From positions 292,194 through 356,193 of the forward strand of contig VFIW01000045.1 of assembly GCA_006386115.1 (NCBI GenBank): 64,000 nt of DNA, written 5' to 3'. The position numbers and the translations under genes are program-made. Position 1 is the stretch's first letter; each line of letters opens with the position of its first letter. Below, piece by piece: positions 22,354 through 33,700 of the stretch. Source of the DNA: Globisporangium splendens. Lineage: Eukaryota; Oomycota; Peronosporomycetes; Pythiales; Pythiaceae. Under the pieces are notes generated by a model, which worked only from the letters and a program-made list of their open reading frames with translations, was not told where the DNA came from and did no database searches.

Positions 22354-23366
22354 TTAACTCTCCGTTGATAGAAGTGAGATCAACAACGGATTTCCTTTTA
22401 GTCGTGTCAAGCAGGCATGTTTTGCCAGATCATAAACGTCAGTGTCAGGCAGTGCTACGTGGTACATGAAAGCAGAATCAGAAATTGTCAATATATGCGG
22501 TAATGATGGGATCATGCTGAGCAGGTGACGGTACGATTTTTGCGCTGGCTCTTTACTCAGCTTTAACTTCGCCAACGCCAACAGAACTGCTGCGACTCAA
22601 CCTCGCTTAAAATATCCGTTGACTTGAACTAGTGCTCGATGATCAAAACTGGAATGATACAGGCCCAGTTTTTCATTTCCTGCCGAGCTGTAATCAAAAT
22701 CTAAAGCATACATTCCACATTAGACGCCGAAGTCAAGCTGAATAAACATGCAATGGTTGAAATGCATACCTGAAGCTTCCCGGGAAATTTTCGCGGTGAG
22801 GCTACAGCTCATATTTTACGGAACCTGTATGGCAGAAGTAATCCGCATCCATCGAAACCCAGCACTGTTGAACGCGTTCACTTCATGACTAGCCTAGGTA
22901 GGTCTGCATAAGCAAACATGAATACTGTCCATCAAGCCATAACGAAAGTGTCCAGCACTCACCATACCTTGAAACGACATAAGAAGTTCTCGACTTGAGC
23001 ATGAACTCGGAAATCACTTGTCGCTTCATATCGTCTTGCTCGGCGTCATACCCAGAGAAACAGAAGCATTACCCGCTTCGCTTTATCTTCGGGTCGTTTC
23101 TGGAGCAGCTCTTCTCAATTTGTCAACAATCAGTTTCGACTGGGAGACAATGAACTCCAGTTTATGCATAGTCCTCTGGGCTAGTTTTTGGCAACGTATA
23201 TGGCAATGGACGACTTCCCACATCCCTTCCGTCCCGTGATTGTGGCACACTTGAACCTTGTGTTTTGGCGAACGTTTCCGGCAGGCAAATACATGGGAGC
23301 AGTATCAATAGCGAACAGTCAGCATCAACCACATGCACGCTAGCCAAGTGACAGATTGCATCTTAC
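22354..23366 (-). pseudogene. STAND NTPase part of the FHA-CHAT gene, with frame breaks
   Basis: Coding motifs are clear but lie in three frames. Walker A, TGRKGCGKSSIA, is at 23235-23209. LAQRTMHKLEFIVSQ follows, then KRVMLLFLW (Walker B position), DDMKRQVISEFMLKSR (the fL..LL.rt segment) and finally ACLTRLKGNPLLISLL, the GxP-like motif of NB-ARC/STAND proteins, ending at TAA 22354. At least three one-base shifts are needed. Two can be placed at A-runs (about 23380 and 23185), another at GGG in about 23050-23075. Either this end is decaying or homopolymers were misread. It converges on B9D2, with 240 bp between stops. Confidence 0.55.
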
Positions 23367-26300
23367 CTCGCCAATTCCTTTTTTCTCGGCCAACAAAATT
23401 TGGTGTGAGAATTGGGAAAAAAGATCCACACAGTGATGGCAAACATCGTGTCACCCACTTCGAGTCGATCGCTTCGGTGAAAGCTGAGGTAGTATCACCG
23501 CGCCGAGGCTGTGTCTGGAAAATCGCACACAACTCGTTCTCAGCTGTGATGAAAGGCTTTCTATCATGCAACGCGACGAATTCTGCAAGATTGTAGCACT
23601 TCTGAAGTGGATAGCCTCTCAGAATTCCGGCAAACAGAGCCCTAGAAAAGTTACAGGCAAAGGTTAGAAACGTAGTCAGGCACCTCTAGAGAAGAAATGC
23701 CATACCTTAAAAATGCCATTGCTCTCGTCAGGTAGGAATCTGAAGCGTTGACAAATATGACATGCGACATCCCACAATCCTGAAACATGGTTGCTGCAAA
23801 TCGACCACACGTTATCGATATGATAAATAAATGTGTTGTTCAAAAACATGTTGGTCACAGCCAACGTACCTATAGATTTAGATCGGGTGTACACCACAAC
23901 CAGGTTGGAAGCGGCAGAATTATCTAAACACAACGGCATAAAATACATCAGCGAACAAATATGAAATACATAAATAAAGCAGCAGCGCAAAATATGTCCT
24001 ACCTTGCTCGACAAACTCCAAGAACTCCTGCTTTTCCAGCTTCACAGGCATGCCATTGGCATCCTCCGCAATGATGTGAGATTCATCGCCATCGCCAGCA
24101 TACAATAAGATGCTGGAGTTGCCTGTCAAGGCTTTCTTGACTGACAAAGCGGTTGCGAAATCGTAATCCACCTAATGCGAAACAAAACATTTGGATGAGG
24201 CAGGCATAAAGCCAACAGAAACACAAACCAAGCGAACCTTGAAGCGATCAATCGACGAGAAAGTCGTCAGTATACTTGAAAGCTCATCCCGATAACCTCT
24301 ATGCTGCTGTGGCATTGATAAAACGTTTGCTTAGGTTCTTTGCCTGACGGTTTGAAGTGCGCGTAAAAAGTCGAGGGTACCTGAAGAGAGTGCTCGTTGT
24401 CCGACAGCGTTGTGGTGAATGGATTCGCAATTCGCACATGCTGAGCACACGTTGACACATTTTGAATCAGTAGTAATACACATAAACGACCCAGCAAGCA
24501 ACTTACACAAAAAAAAGCTGGTGGCACAACACTCTGTTCAATCATGCTACTAGGAGCACCGTTTTCGACATGGTTTTTGTGTGCCGCAGAACAAAGCCTC
24601 GGCTCAGGATTCGAAGGAGCATTTTTGATAATGTCAACCACTTTCGGTTCGTGCTTCACCCCATCGTCACTTGACAACTCGCCGCTCTCTGAACGAAAGC
24701 CTTCCGTCTTTGGGTTGATTGATGGCATGCAATGTGGGCGCTGCTCTCTCGTCTTGCTCTGCTTCGGCTGCCTGCTCAGCACGTACGAAAGCGATATATC
24801 CTTCTACAACGCGGGCATAAAGCAGTTATTAAGCACCCGTCACTCTGATCTCACAAAACTTTCACTTACCTCGCCCATGCGAATCTCTAACAGTGTCACC
24901 GTGTCGCCAACGTGTAGTTCTCTTCGTTCCCCATTCTTCATTGCTCGCTTATTGACTTCTAAACCATTGGTGCTCGTGTTTTCGACCTTCACAGACACCG
25001 GCATGACTCCTGCATTTTCTGGGCCTCGAGTCACGTAAAAAACGCAATGCCGACGGCTAATAAGGTTACTGTCGGTCCCTCTGATGTTCTCTCCGAAAAC
25101 AGGCTTGAACTGATCGCGACCAAGCATGATCGGACTTGGTTGGCCCGTCAGTGATATGGTTGTTAAGCCATGATCTTTCATTGCTGCTTTCTCTTTGCTG
25201 CTCAGAATGCTAACAAACTCCTCACACAGCGTTAACGTGAGTGATTCAGTCTCGAAATCATTGTCTGGCGTGTCTCGAAACGATAGATCTTGCATCTTTT
25301 CTTGGGACAGAGAAAAGTCATTCTGAAAATGCAACTCTTCATCGCTCGAGCAATCGTCGGACTGCTCAGTTTTCAGATTCCCCAGATCCAGCTGAACAAA
25401 ACTGCCGGAGGGGAACACGTTTGCAGTTTGTTGTGGCACATGGCGACTCCCAGTCGGAGGGTCGAATGGGAGATTTCTTGAGCAAGGGAATGCTTGGGTC
25501 GATGTTGAAGTCACCTGTAGAACAAAGTGGTGAGATCACAAGTTCACTGGCTATGCACGATAAACGCACAGCTCCGTACCGTCGCTTTGAAGGGTGGAAG
25601 TGGACCACCAAACTTGCTTACTGCGCTTGAGCCATTTTCGATGGTATTGGCTGGACCTTGAGTGAGTAAAATCTGAGAAATCTACAGTTAATGAATTGGT
25701 TAGAATACGCAACTGCGAGCATAGTAACAAGAATCAAATACTCACGGCTGGAAGTGATTGTTCAACAACGACAGGGGGACATGTCGGAGCTCGTTCATAA
25801 CCTCGCTTTGCAAGAGGTTTGGCAAGTCGAGACGTGCAATTCTCCTTTTGCTCCACGGTTGCTGCTAGCGGCTGAGGTACAATCACCGGCGCTGAAGCTG
25901 CCACTACATTCTCCTGCGGTCTAATTGCTGTCCTCGTTCCACCTAGAGACGCGTGCAGTGTAGTCTGCCCAGAGATTGACTGTCCACGATGACCCTTCCC
26001 TGCTGGTGTATTTCGATTCACCTCCACAGGTACGCCAGCGTACTTCAACCTTGGAAGCGGTGGTGCTGTTCTGATCTCAAAGTCGTCGAAGAACTCCATG
26101 CTCATGCGGCGAGTCTTTGTCGGTGCTTTCTTCGGACTCTTGTTTTGCACGTCCATCATGCTCAGGTATCCACTGCGGATTCCTCCCGACGGTCCGTGTG
26201 CAGGAGTGCTACTCATATTCGCTAGCACGGCGTTGTGCTGCTGATCACGGAACAGTGGCGACTGCATCGGCTGGAAGTTGCGTGCGGCGCCAGTGTGCAT

Positions 26301-26474
26301 GGGTTGATACTGCTGCTGGCGCGGGGAGTTCAGGTTGTTGTGGTGCGGCATCTTCGCCGGCGTGCCCGTGACCGCAGGTCCATCGGAGCTGAGCGGCGGC
26401 GCGATCTCGTCCAAATGCCGCTTCCGGCCCGCGGACGGAGCCACGCACTCGTCCATTGCCTCCTTCTTGTTCAT
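22354..26474 (-). CDS. FHA - caspase-like CHAT - STAND NTPase protein (C-terminal part broken)
   Basis: At least ten exons keep frame: 26474-25746, 25681-25580, 25514-24870, 24803-24507, 24440-24381, 24306-24238, 24171-24003, 23923-23870, 23793-23706 and 23641-23367, about 829 residues. After a disordered N-terminus (residues 1-400) comes an FHA domain (IMLGRDQF, NLISRRHCVFY, TSTNGLEVNKR), a phosphothreonine reader with its G-R, S-x-x-H and N-G residues. Exons 6-10 read as a CHAT peptidase fold: YRDELSSILTTFSS, SILLYAGDGDE, LVVVYTRSKSIATMF, GMSHVIFVN, ALFAGILRGY, then the bridge TPNFVGRE. The catalytic HG and Cys positions hold DG and a non-Cys, so it may be a pseudopeptidase. Beyond 23367 the frame breaks, but Walker A and GNPLLISLL motifs show a STAND NTPase. 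CHAT-NTPase fusions are known in protists; adding FHA is unusual. Confidence 0.6.
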
Positions 26475-26552
26475 GGTTCTCCTGCGTGTTGCTTTCTGTT
26501 GTATGGGATAAAGAGAGCGAGCGGCGCTTCAAGGATCGAGACGACATTCACT

Positions 26553-26640
26553 CACTTTAACCTTTAACTTCCGATTATTTTCCGATTTTTTATCAATAAC
26601 TGCTGGTTACGATTCAGTCGGAAGATAAAGGTTAAAGTGG
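26553..26640. repeat. Imperfect palindrome at left edge of recombinase element
   Basis: CACTTTAACCTTTAACTTCCGA (start 26553) is mirrored by TCGGAAGATAAAGGTTAAAGTG near 26617-26639, so 88 bp can fold back. CACTTTAAC also ends the second element copy at 34607-34615. Confidence 0.6.
26599..26636 (+). repeat. Left terminal inverted repeat, copy 1
   Basis: Starts ACTGCTGGTTACGATTCAG and ends GGTTAAA; 37 of 38 bases pair with 30469-30506 in inverted orientation. Confidence 0.7.
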
Positions 26641-26672
26641 TTCAATGGTTTTTTTCTTTTCGGAAGATAAGT

Positions 26673-26696
26673 GTTAAGTACGGTTGCGTACTTAAC
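26673..26696. repeat. Subterminal hairpin of recombinase element
   Basis: GTTAAGTACG and CGTACTTAAC form a perfect 10-bp stem with loop GTTG, just inside the left end. The mirrored copy lies at 34550-34573. Confidence 0.6.
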
Positions 26697-27715
26697 ATAA
26701 AGTACTTACAATGATATGTCGTAACGGTCATTTTTTTACAACAGACCAATCACTGCTAAGCGGATTTCAATCCTGGATTTCAGGTGTGCACGCACACGAA
26801 GGTCTGCCACGCATTGTCAGTCCTTACACGCGCTTACGAGGGTCGGGCATCCTGTGTGTAGTACCTGAGCACAAGTTGCTCACACCGTGTGCAAGTTAGT
26901 CGAGTACCGTGACACAAATGCAGGAGTGGGTCACACCCTTGACCAGAATAATCAACAAGGACATACTGAGATAGCGCTTCAAGTCTTTTATACAAATAGG
27001 CGCCGATGATATAACGTAGATAGCAAAACGAGGCGAAAAGAGCGTGGTCAAGAGTCTGTAGTCGTCATTCCCACAGTTTGATTGACAGCAGACTTGCCAC
27101 AGCAAAAGAGTTGACCACGGCACAAACGTCTCCAGCATCAGCATTGCCATATTCCCAAGTTCTAGCTGTGGCACTGTCGGCGTTGAATCTCTCGTCTTCG
27201 AATCGTTCTCTCAGCCATTTGGTGAGACAAATGACCCATTGTCATCACCGCCAACACGCCGTTCGACTGTCTCGACATCTGTTCATGCTGGTAAGCATGC
27301 TCGTTGAAATTTTTCATGTGGCATTTGGAATTATCATGAATTTGTGTGTGTTTACATAGGAACCTCGGAATCAGCCTCTGAAGCGCCAATGGTGAATGCA
27401 TGCAAGTCGTTGCAGTAAACATATCACTGTACATCACTCCTGTACAGCGCACGTTCGTTCACGTGAGATTTCCTTTAAAAACAACCCGGTTTGCAACCTG
27501 TTGAACGTGCCAGTATCTTTCTTCAGGGACGCTGGAGCAGTTAGGACACGACTGGACAGGACACTTATGAAACTGCCCACGTCTTTTTAAAGGCATGTGA
27601 TCTGGGCATCTCGCAGTGGTGTAATAAACGACAGGAGATAACATGATTTTAGTACAACCCACTACAAAGCACTCTCATCTCACAAGCTGCGCTCGGATCA
27701 ACTTCCTACACAACG

Positions 27716-29721
27716 ATGACCTCCGAATGCGGCGATTCCATAAGAAGACTTGGGAGCCTGATGGACTCAGCTTACACACCAGCTGCAAAGAAGCACGCCA
27801 AGGCTGCGCTCAAGAAATTTGAAGCATTCCTTTGCAACAACTATCCAGGCGCGTTGACCGCAGAAACGATCTCGGCAGACGATGTTACGCACGAATTAAT
27901 GGACGAGTTTGCCATGTACCTGTTCCAGGACCCAGCTATCGGATATTCAGCCTCCTCAACGTACCTAGCAAGTGTCAAACGCCAACTTGTTGATTGCACA
28001 AAAACCACATTCTTCGACGAGCACAGCGAATGGTACTCAAGGTTGCGTCTGCGCCTTCGGAAAAAATACGTGGCGCTCGCAACAGACCTTGGTCAGCCAC
28101 TGCAAAAAAAGTCCCCACTTATGACAATTCAAGATATGAAAACGATCGCGGCAATTTTATTCGAGAAGAACACTGCAAAAGCCCTGAAAGACCGCTCTCT
28201 TTTTGCATACCAGTGGACATTGATTGGAAGAGGATCGGATATTGGTGACCTCTCGTTTCGCGAATTGCAATGGATGGGTACATTTTTGCTGATTCAGGTT
28301 GGCCGAAAAAAGACGCGACAACAGCAAACTGTGTCTGTATTCCCGTCAGCTTTGGAGTGGGAGTTTGACCCCTGCATGCAATTGCTGCCCAATTCGCTGT
28401 CGACGTGTACAACACTTCAACTCGGGTATTTAGTCAGATGAACTTTGAAGCAACAGCAGAAGTGGATGTGGCGTCGTCGTATATCAATCGTCTGCTTGGC
28501 TCGCTGTGTGAAAGTAAATCTACATTAACACCCGATTTGAAAGCTCACTCCAGTCGGCGAGGCTCTGCCGTGGTTGCTGCATCAAGTTCCGACGTGAATC
28601 TGAGTGATTTGGCTCATCGTGGATCCTGGACAGTGGGTGGCTTCCACACCCTACTGGATTATTTGACCGAGACATCTCACGGTGATCAAACGGTTGCAAG
28701 AGTTTTGGGTGGATGGGGACATCCCACCGAAATGGTGCAGCCTCCAAAGTTGGTGAAAAATTCTCCAGACGAAGCTTTGCAAAAAGAGTTTGCTTTACAG
28801 CTCTCCCTTCATTACAAGCGCTTCCTGACCCCCGACTCGTTCCTGTTCACGCTGACAGCTTCGCTGCTCTTGTGCTTTTCTGATACCTTCGTTGTTCACC
28901 ACGACCATTTGCTGCACATCCGCATGGTGGATGCGCTGTGCCGATGCACGACACCTCCAATGAAGCAAGAAGCAGCGTTGTCAAAACTCCATAAATGGAG
29001 TAGTGAATGCAGGAAAGCCTTTATTCAAGACAACTTCAACTTGCTATCCATCACCAAGGTGTGCGAGAACGTCGACGAGGGCGATCGTTTATTTGACCCA
29101 CTCCCTATGGTTGACACATTGGCTCGGGTCTCTGTGGGGACGCGGCAGATGGGAGGTAAAATCTCCGATCTAAACAACAAACTGGAAAATCTAATCGAGC
29201 AGCAGCGAATTGTGACACAAAACCAGCAACGTATCATGGAGCAGCAAGATCGCATCATCCAGATGCTTACTCACCCGACACACACGTTAACACCGGTCGC
29301 AAGCGCTATTTTGCCGAAGGAGCGCATCAGTCACTGCTGGCCGAAGAACTTCTGCTCTTTGAAAGGAGTCTGCTTTTCCGCGCTGGTGTATCAGTATTGG
29401 CACGATAATCTCGATTTGGTTCCATACGATGGGGCTAATCATGCCCAGCGTGACGCAAGAAAAGCCATGAAAATTGTGTCATTGTTTTTGAATGGCCGCA
29501 GTTCTTCACCGTTATCAGTGTTGCCGGACGACGCAGCTCGTGCTCGATGGAGAGTTGACGCGCAGCAACTCGCAGCCAATTTGCAGAGGGAAGTACTACA
29601 TTATTTGGATCGAGCTGTTGTGCGAGCTTCAGGGTCACGACGGCGAAAGCTAACCGGTTCGGTGTCCGGAATTGTGAAAGCTTGGGCAAAGAGAGACAAA
29701 TCTGCTGAATTGCGCATTTAA
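27716..29721 (+). pseudogene. Tyrosine recombinase of Crypton-like element, copy 1, one frame break
   Basis: The first frame, 27716 to about 28372, has a helical core-binding domain (residues 1-110) and the first catalytic Arg in TLIGRGSDIGDLSF. The second frame, to 29721, has the box-II motif HSSRRGSA (H-x-x-R), then AHRGSW and the probable nucleophile Tyr in TLLDYL, then VARVLGGW. This R...HxxR...H/W...Y set and spacing fit oomycete Crypton recombinases. Behind the catalytic domain is a Gln-rich coiled coil (about 29185-29260) and a Trp-containing C-terminal domain (ISHCWPKNF...), perhaps the DNA-binding part found in other Cryptons. The two frames join if one base is added at CCCC 28369-28372. 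The same break is in copy 2. Confidence 0.7.
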
Positions 29722-30468
29722 CTTCATAATCCTACTACACATGTACATATTTTATCGCACAAAAAGCTTGATCAGAACGATCCCTGGAAAATGCCATAAC
29801 GCCGTGTAAATTTCATACCTCGAACAATCATGTAGTGCTCTTACGCCGTCACGAACGCAGCTGTGTGGTCGATCTCAGCTGAGTATAAAGCGCACCAACT
29901 GCTACATTGTTTCTGCGACTTGAATCTCACCACATTTTGGGTCCCTGTTGTGAAACTGCGTCATGCACACACATGCAGACATTAACTCGCAAGGGCATAC
30001 TTAAAGCAAATGCGCGGACACCAACAACACGCTCACATGGTTGTTCAACTTACTTCATATTGCAGCATTCTTTGCGTCGCCAACATGTATCGTCTGTATA
30101 TTGTCGTGCTCGATCTTGCAGGAAGAGCGCTCGTACGTGTGTTGCTGTGGTAAGTTCGCGCACTCGAGACAAGTAAATAAACAAAGCAAAGCACACCACG
30201 TTCGCGCGGTAACTTCCAAGCGAGCATGTGCAATTCTATTTTAGGGGCAACCACCGTTCGCGCGCTTCGATGGAGAACATTTGTGTGGATCCCGCCAAAC
30301 GGCAGCGTCGGCGGTGGTAGGCACTGCGAGACCGTTAGTGGCACGATCACCACGGTTGTTGAGCCGTCGTTAGGCGACATAAGAGGGGTAGGACTGGTTT
30401 CCTTTCGGACGCTACCGTTGTTGTTGCTTGTTGCAATCACTATTCTCATATTAACTCTGCTTTCCTGG

Positions 30469-30506
30469 TTTAACCCTTATCTTCCGACTGAATCGTAACC
30501 AGCAGT
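30469..30506 (-). repeat. Right terminal inverted repeat, copy 1
   Basis: Inverted partner of 26599-26636, ending AACCAGCAGT one base before the N run. Confidence 0.7.
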
Positions 30507-30507
30507 C

Positions 30508-30758
30508 NNNNNNNNNNNNNNNNNNNNNNNNNNNNNNNNNNNNNNNNNNNNNNNNNNNNNNNNNNNNNNNNNNNNNNNNNNNNNNNNNNNNNNNNNNNNN
30601 NNNNNNNNNNNNNNNNNNNNNNNNNNNNNNNNNNNNNNNNNNNNNNNNNNNNNNNNNNNNNNNNNNNNNNNNNNNNNNNNNNNNNNNNNNNNNNNNNNNN
30701 NNNNNNNNNNNNNNNNNNNNNNNNNNNNNNNNNNNNNNNNNNNNNNNNNNNNNNNNNN
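30508..30758. other. Assembly gap (251 N)
   Basis: A run of 251 N at the centre of the inverted repeat. Confidence 0.99.
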
Positions 30759-33700
30759 TCGGAAGATAAGGGTTAAACCAGGAAAGCAGAGTTAATATGA
30801 GAATAGTGATTGCAACAAGCAACAACAACGGTAGCGTCCGAAAGGAAACCAGTCCTACCCCTCTTATGTCGCCTAACGACGGCTCAACAACCGTGGTGAT
30901 CGTGCCACTAACGGTCTCGCAGTGCCTACCACCGCCGACGCTGCCGTTTGGCGGGATCCACACAAATGTTCTCCATCGAAGCGCGCGAACGGTGGTTGCC
31001 CCTAAAATAGAATTGCACATGCTCGCTTGGAAGTTACCGCGCGAACGTGGTGTGCTTTGCTTTGTTTATTTACTTGTCTCGAGTGCGCGAACTTACCACA
31101 GCAACACACGTACGAGCGCTCTTCCTGCAAGATCGAGCACGACAATATACAGACGATACATGTTGGCGACGCAAAGAATGCTGCAATATGAAGTAAGTTG
31201 AACAACCATGTGAGCGTGTTGTTGGTGTCCGCGCATTTGCTTTAAGTATGCCCTTGCGAGTTAATGTCTGCATGTGTGTGCATGACGCAGTTTCACAACA
31301 GGGACCCAAAATGTGGTGAGATTCAAGTCGCAGAAACAATGTAGCAGTTGGTGCGCTTTATACTCAGCTGAGATCGACCACACAGCTGCGTTCGTGACGG
31401 CGTAAGAGCACTACATGATTGTTCGAGGTATGAAATTTACACGGCGTTATGGCATTTTCCAGGGATCGTTCTGATCAAGCTTTTTGTGCGATAAAATATG
31501 TACATGTGTAGTAGGATTATGAAGTTAAATGCGCAATTCAGCAGATTTGTCTCTCTTTGCCCAAGCTTTCACAATTCCGGACACCGAACCGGTTAGCTTT
31601 CGCCGTCGTGACCCTGAAGCTCGCACAACAGCTCGATCCAAATAATGTAGTACTTCCCTCTGCAAATTGGCTGCGAGTTGCTGCGCGTCAACTCTCCATC
31701 GAGCACGAGCTGCGTCGTCCGGCAACACTGATAACGGTGAAGAACTGCGGCCATTCAAAAACAATGACACAATTTTCATGGCTTTTCTTGCGTCACGCTG
31801 GGCATGATTAGCCCCATCGTATGGAACCAAATCGAGATTATCGTGCCAATACTGATACACCAGCGCGGAAAAGCAGACTCCTTTCAAAGAGCAGAAGTTC
31901 TTCGGCCAGCAGTGACTGATGCGCTCCTTCGGCAAAATAGCGCTTGCGACCGGTGTTAACGTGTGTGTCGGGTGAGTAAGCATCTGGATGATGCGATCTT
32001 GCTGCTCCATGATACGTTGCTGGTTTTGTGTCACAATTCGCTGCTGCTCGATTAGATTTTCCAGTTTGTTGTTTAGATCGGAGATTTTACCTCCCATCTG
32101 CCGCGTCCCCACAGAGACCCGAGCCAATGTGTCAACCATAGGGAGTGGGTCAAATAAACGATCGCCCTCGTCGACGTTCTCGCACACCTTGGTGATGGAT
32201 AGCAAGTTGAAGTTGTCTTGAATAAAGGCTTTCCTGCATTCACTACTCCATTTATGGAGTTTTGACAACGCTGCTTCTTGCTTCATTGGAGGTGTCGTGC
32301 ATCGGCACAGCGCATCCACCATGCGGATGTGCAGCAAATGGTCGTGGTGAACAACGAAGGTATCAGAAAAGCACAAGAGCAGCGAAGCTGTCAGCGTGAA
32401 CAGGAACGAGTCGGGGGTCAGGAAGCGCTTGTAATGAAGGGAGAGCTGTAAAGCAAACTCTTTTTGCAAAGCTTCGTCTGGAGAATTTTTCACCAACTTT
32501 GGAGGCTGCACCATTTCGGTGGGATGTCCCCATCCACCCAAAACTCTTGCAACCGTTTGATCACCGTGAGATGTCTCGGTCAAATAATCCAGTAGGGTGT
32601 GGAAGCCACCCACTGTCCAGGATCCACGATGAGCCAAATCACTCAGATTCACGTCGGAACTTGATGCAGCAACCACGGCAGAGCCTCGCCGACTGGAGTG
32701 AGCTTTCAAATCGGGTGTTAATGTAGATTTACTTTCACACAGCGAGCCAAGCAGACGATTGATATACGACGACGCCACATCCACTTCTGCTGTTGCTTCA
32801 AAGTTCATCTGACTAAATACCCGAGTTGAAGTGTTGTACACGTCGACAGCGAATTGGGCAGCAATTGCATGCAGGGGTCAAACTCCCACTCCAAAGCTGA
32901 CGGGAATACAGACACAGTTTGCTGTTGTCGCGTCTTTTTTCGGCCAACCTGAATCAGCAAAAATGTACCCATCCATTGCAATTCGCGAAACGAGAGGTCA
33001 CCAATATCCGATCCTCTTCCAATCAATGTCCACTGGTATGCAAAAAGAGAGCGGTCTTTCAGGGCTTTTGCAGTGTTCTTCTCGAATAAAATTGCCGCGA
33101 TCGTTTTCATATCTTGAATTGTCATAAGTGGGGACTTTTTTTGCAGTGGCTGACCAAGGTCTGTTGCGAGCGCCACGTATTTTTTCCGAAGGCGCAGACG
33201 CAACCTTGAGTACCATTCGCTGTGCTCGTCGAAGAATGTGGTTTTTGTGCAATCAACAAGTTGGCGTTTGACACTTGCTAGGTACGTTGAGGAGGCTGAA
33301 TATCCGATAGCTGGGTCCTGGAACAGGTACATGGCAAACTCGTCCATTAATTCGTGCGTAACATCGTCTGCCGAGATCGTTTCTGCGGTCAACGCGCCTG
33401 GATAGTTGTTGCAAAGGAATGCTTCAAATTTCTTGAGCGCAGCCTTGGCGTGCTTCTTTGCAGCTGGTGTGTAAGCTGAGTCCATCAGGCTCCCAAGTCT
33501 TCTTATGGAATCGCCGCATTCGGAGGTCATCGTTGTGTAGGAAGTTGATCCGAGCGCAGCTTGTGAGATGAGAGTGCTTTGTAGTGGGTTGTACTAAAAT
33601 CATGTTATCTCCTGTCGTTTATTACACCACTGCGAGATGCCCAGATCACATGCCTTTAAAAAGACGTGGGCAGTTTCATAAGTGTCCTGTCCAGTCGTGT

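Larger units (their letters stand above)
26599..30507 (+). mobile_element. Tyrosine-recombinase (Crypton-like) transposon with terminal inverted repeats, copy 1
   Basis: The 3.9 kb element encodes one tyrosine recombinase (27716-29721) and is bounded by 38-bp inverted repeats, 26599-26636 and 30469-30506, that differ at one base. Subterminal copies of CGGAAGATAA occur at 26619 and 26661, and a perfect hairpin lies at 26673-26696. The 1.0 kb before and 0.75 kb after the gene have no convincing ORF. The right end abuts the assembly gap. Confidence 0.7.

Noticed and set aside
30045..31201. Paired frames crossing the N run
   Set aside because: One apparent translation reads through the gap as X residues; the flanking frames show no motif and mirror each other only because of the inverted repeat.
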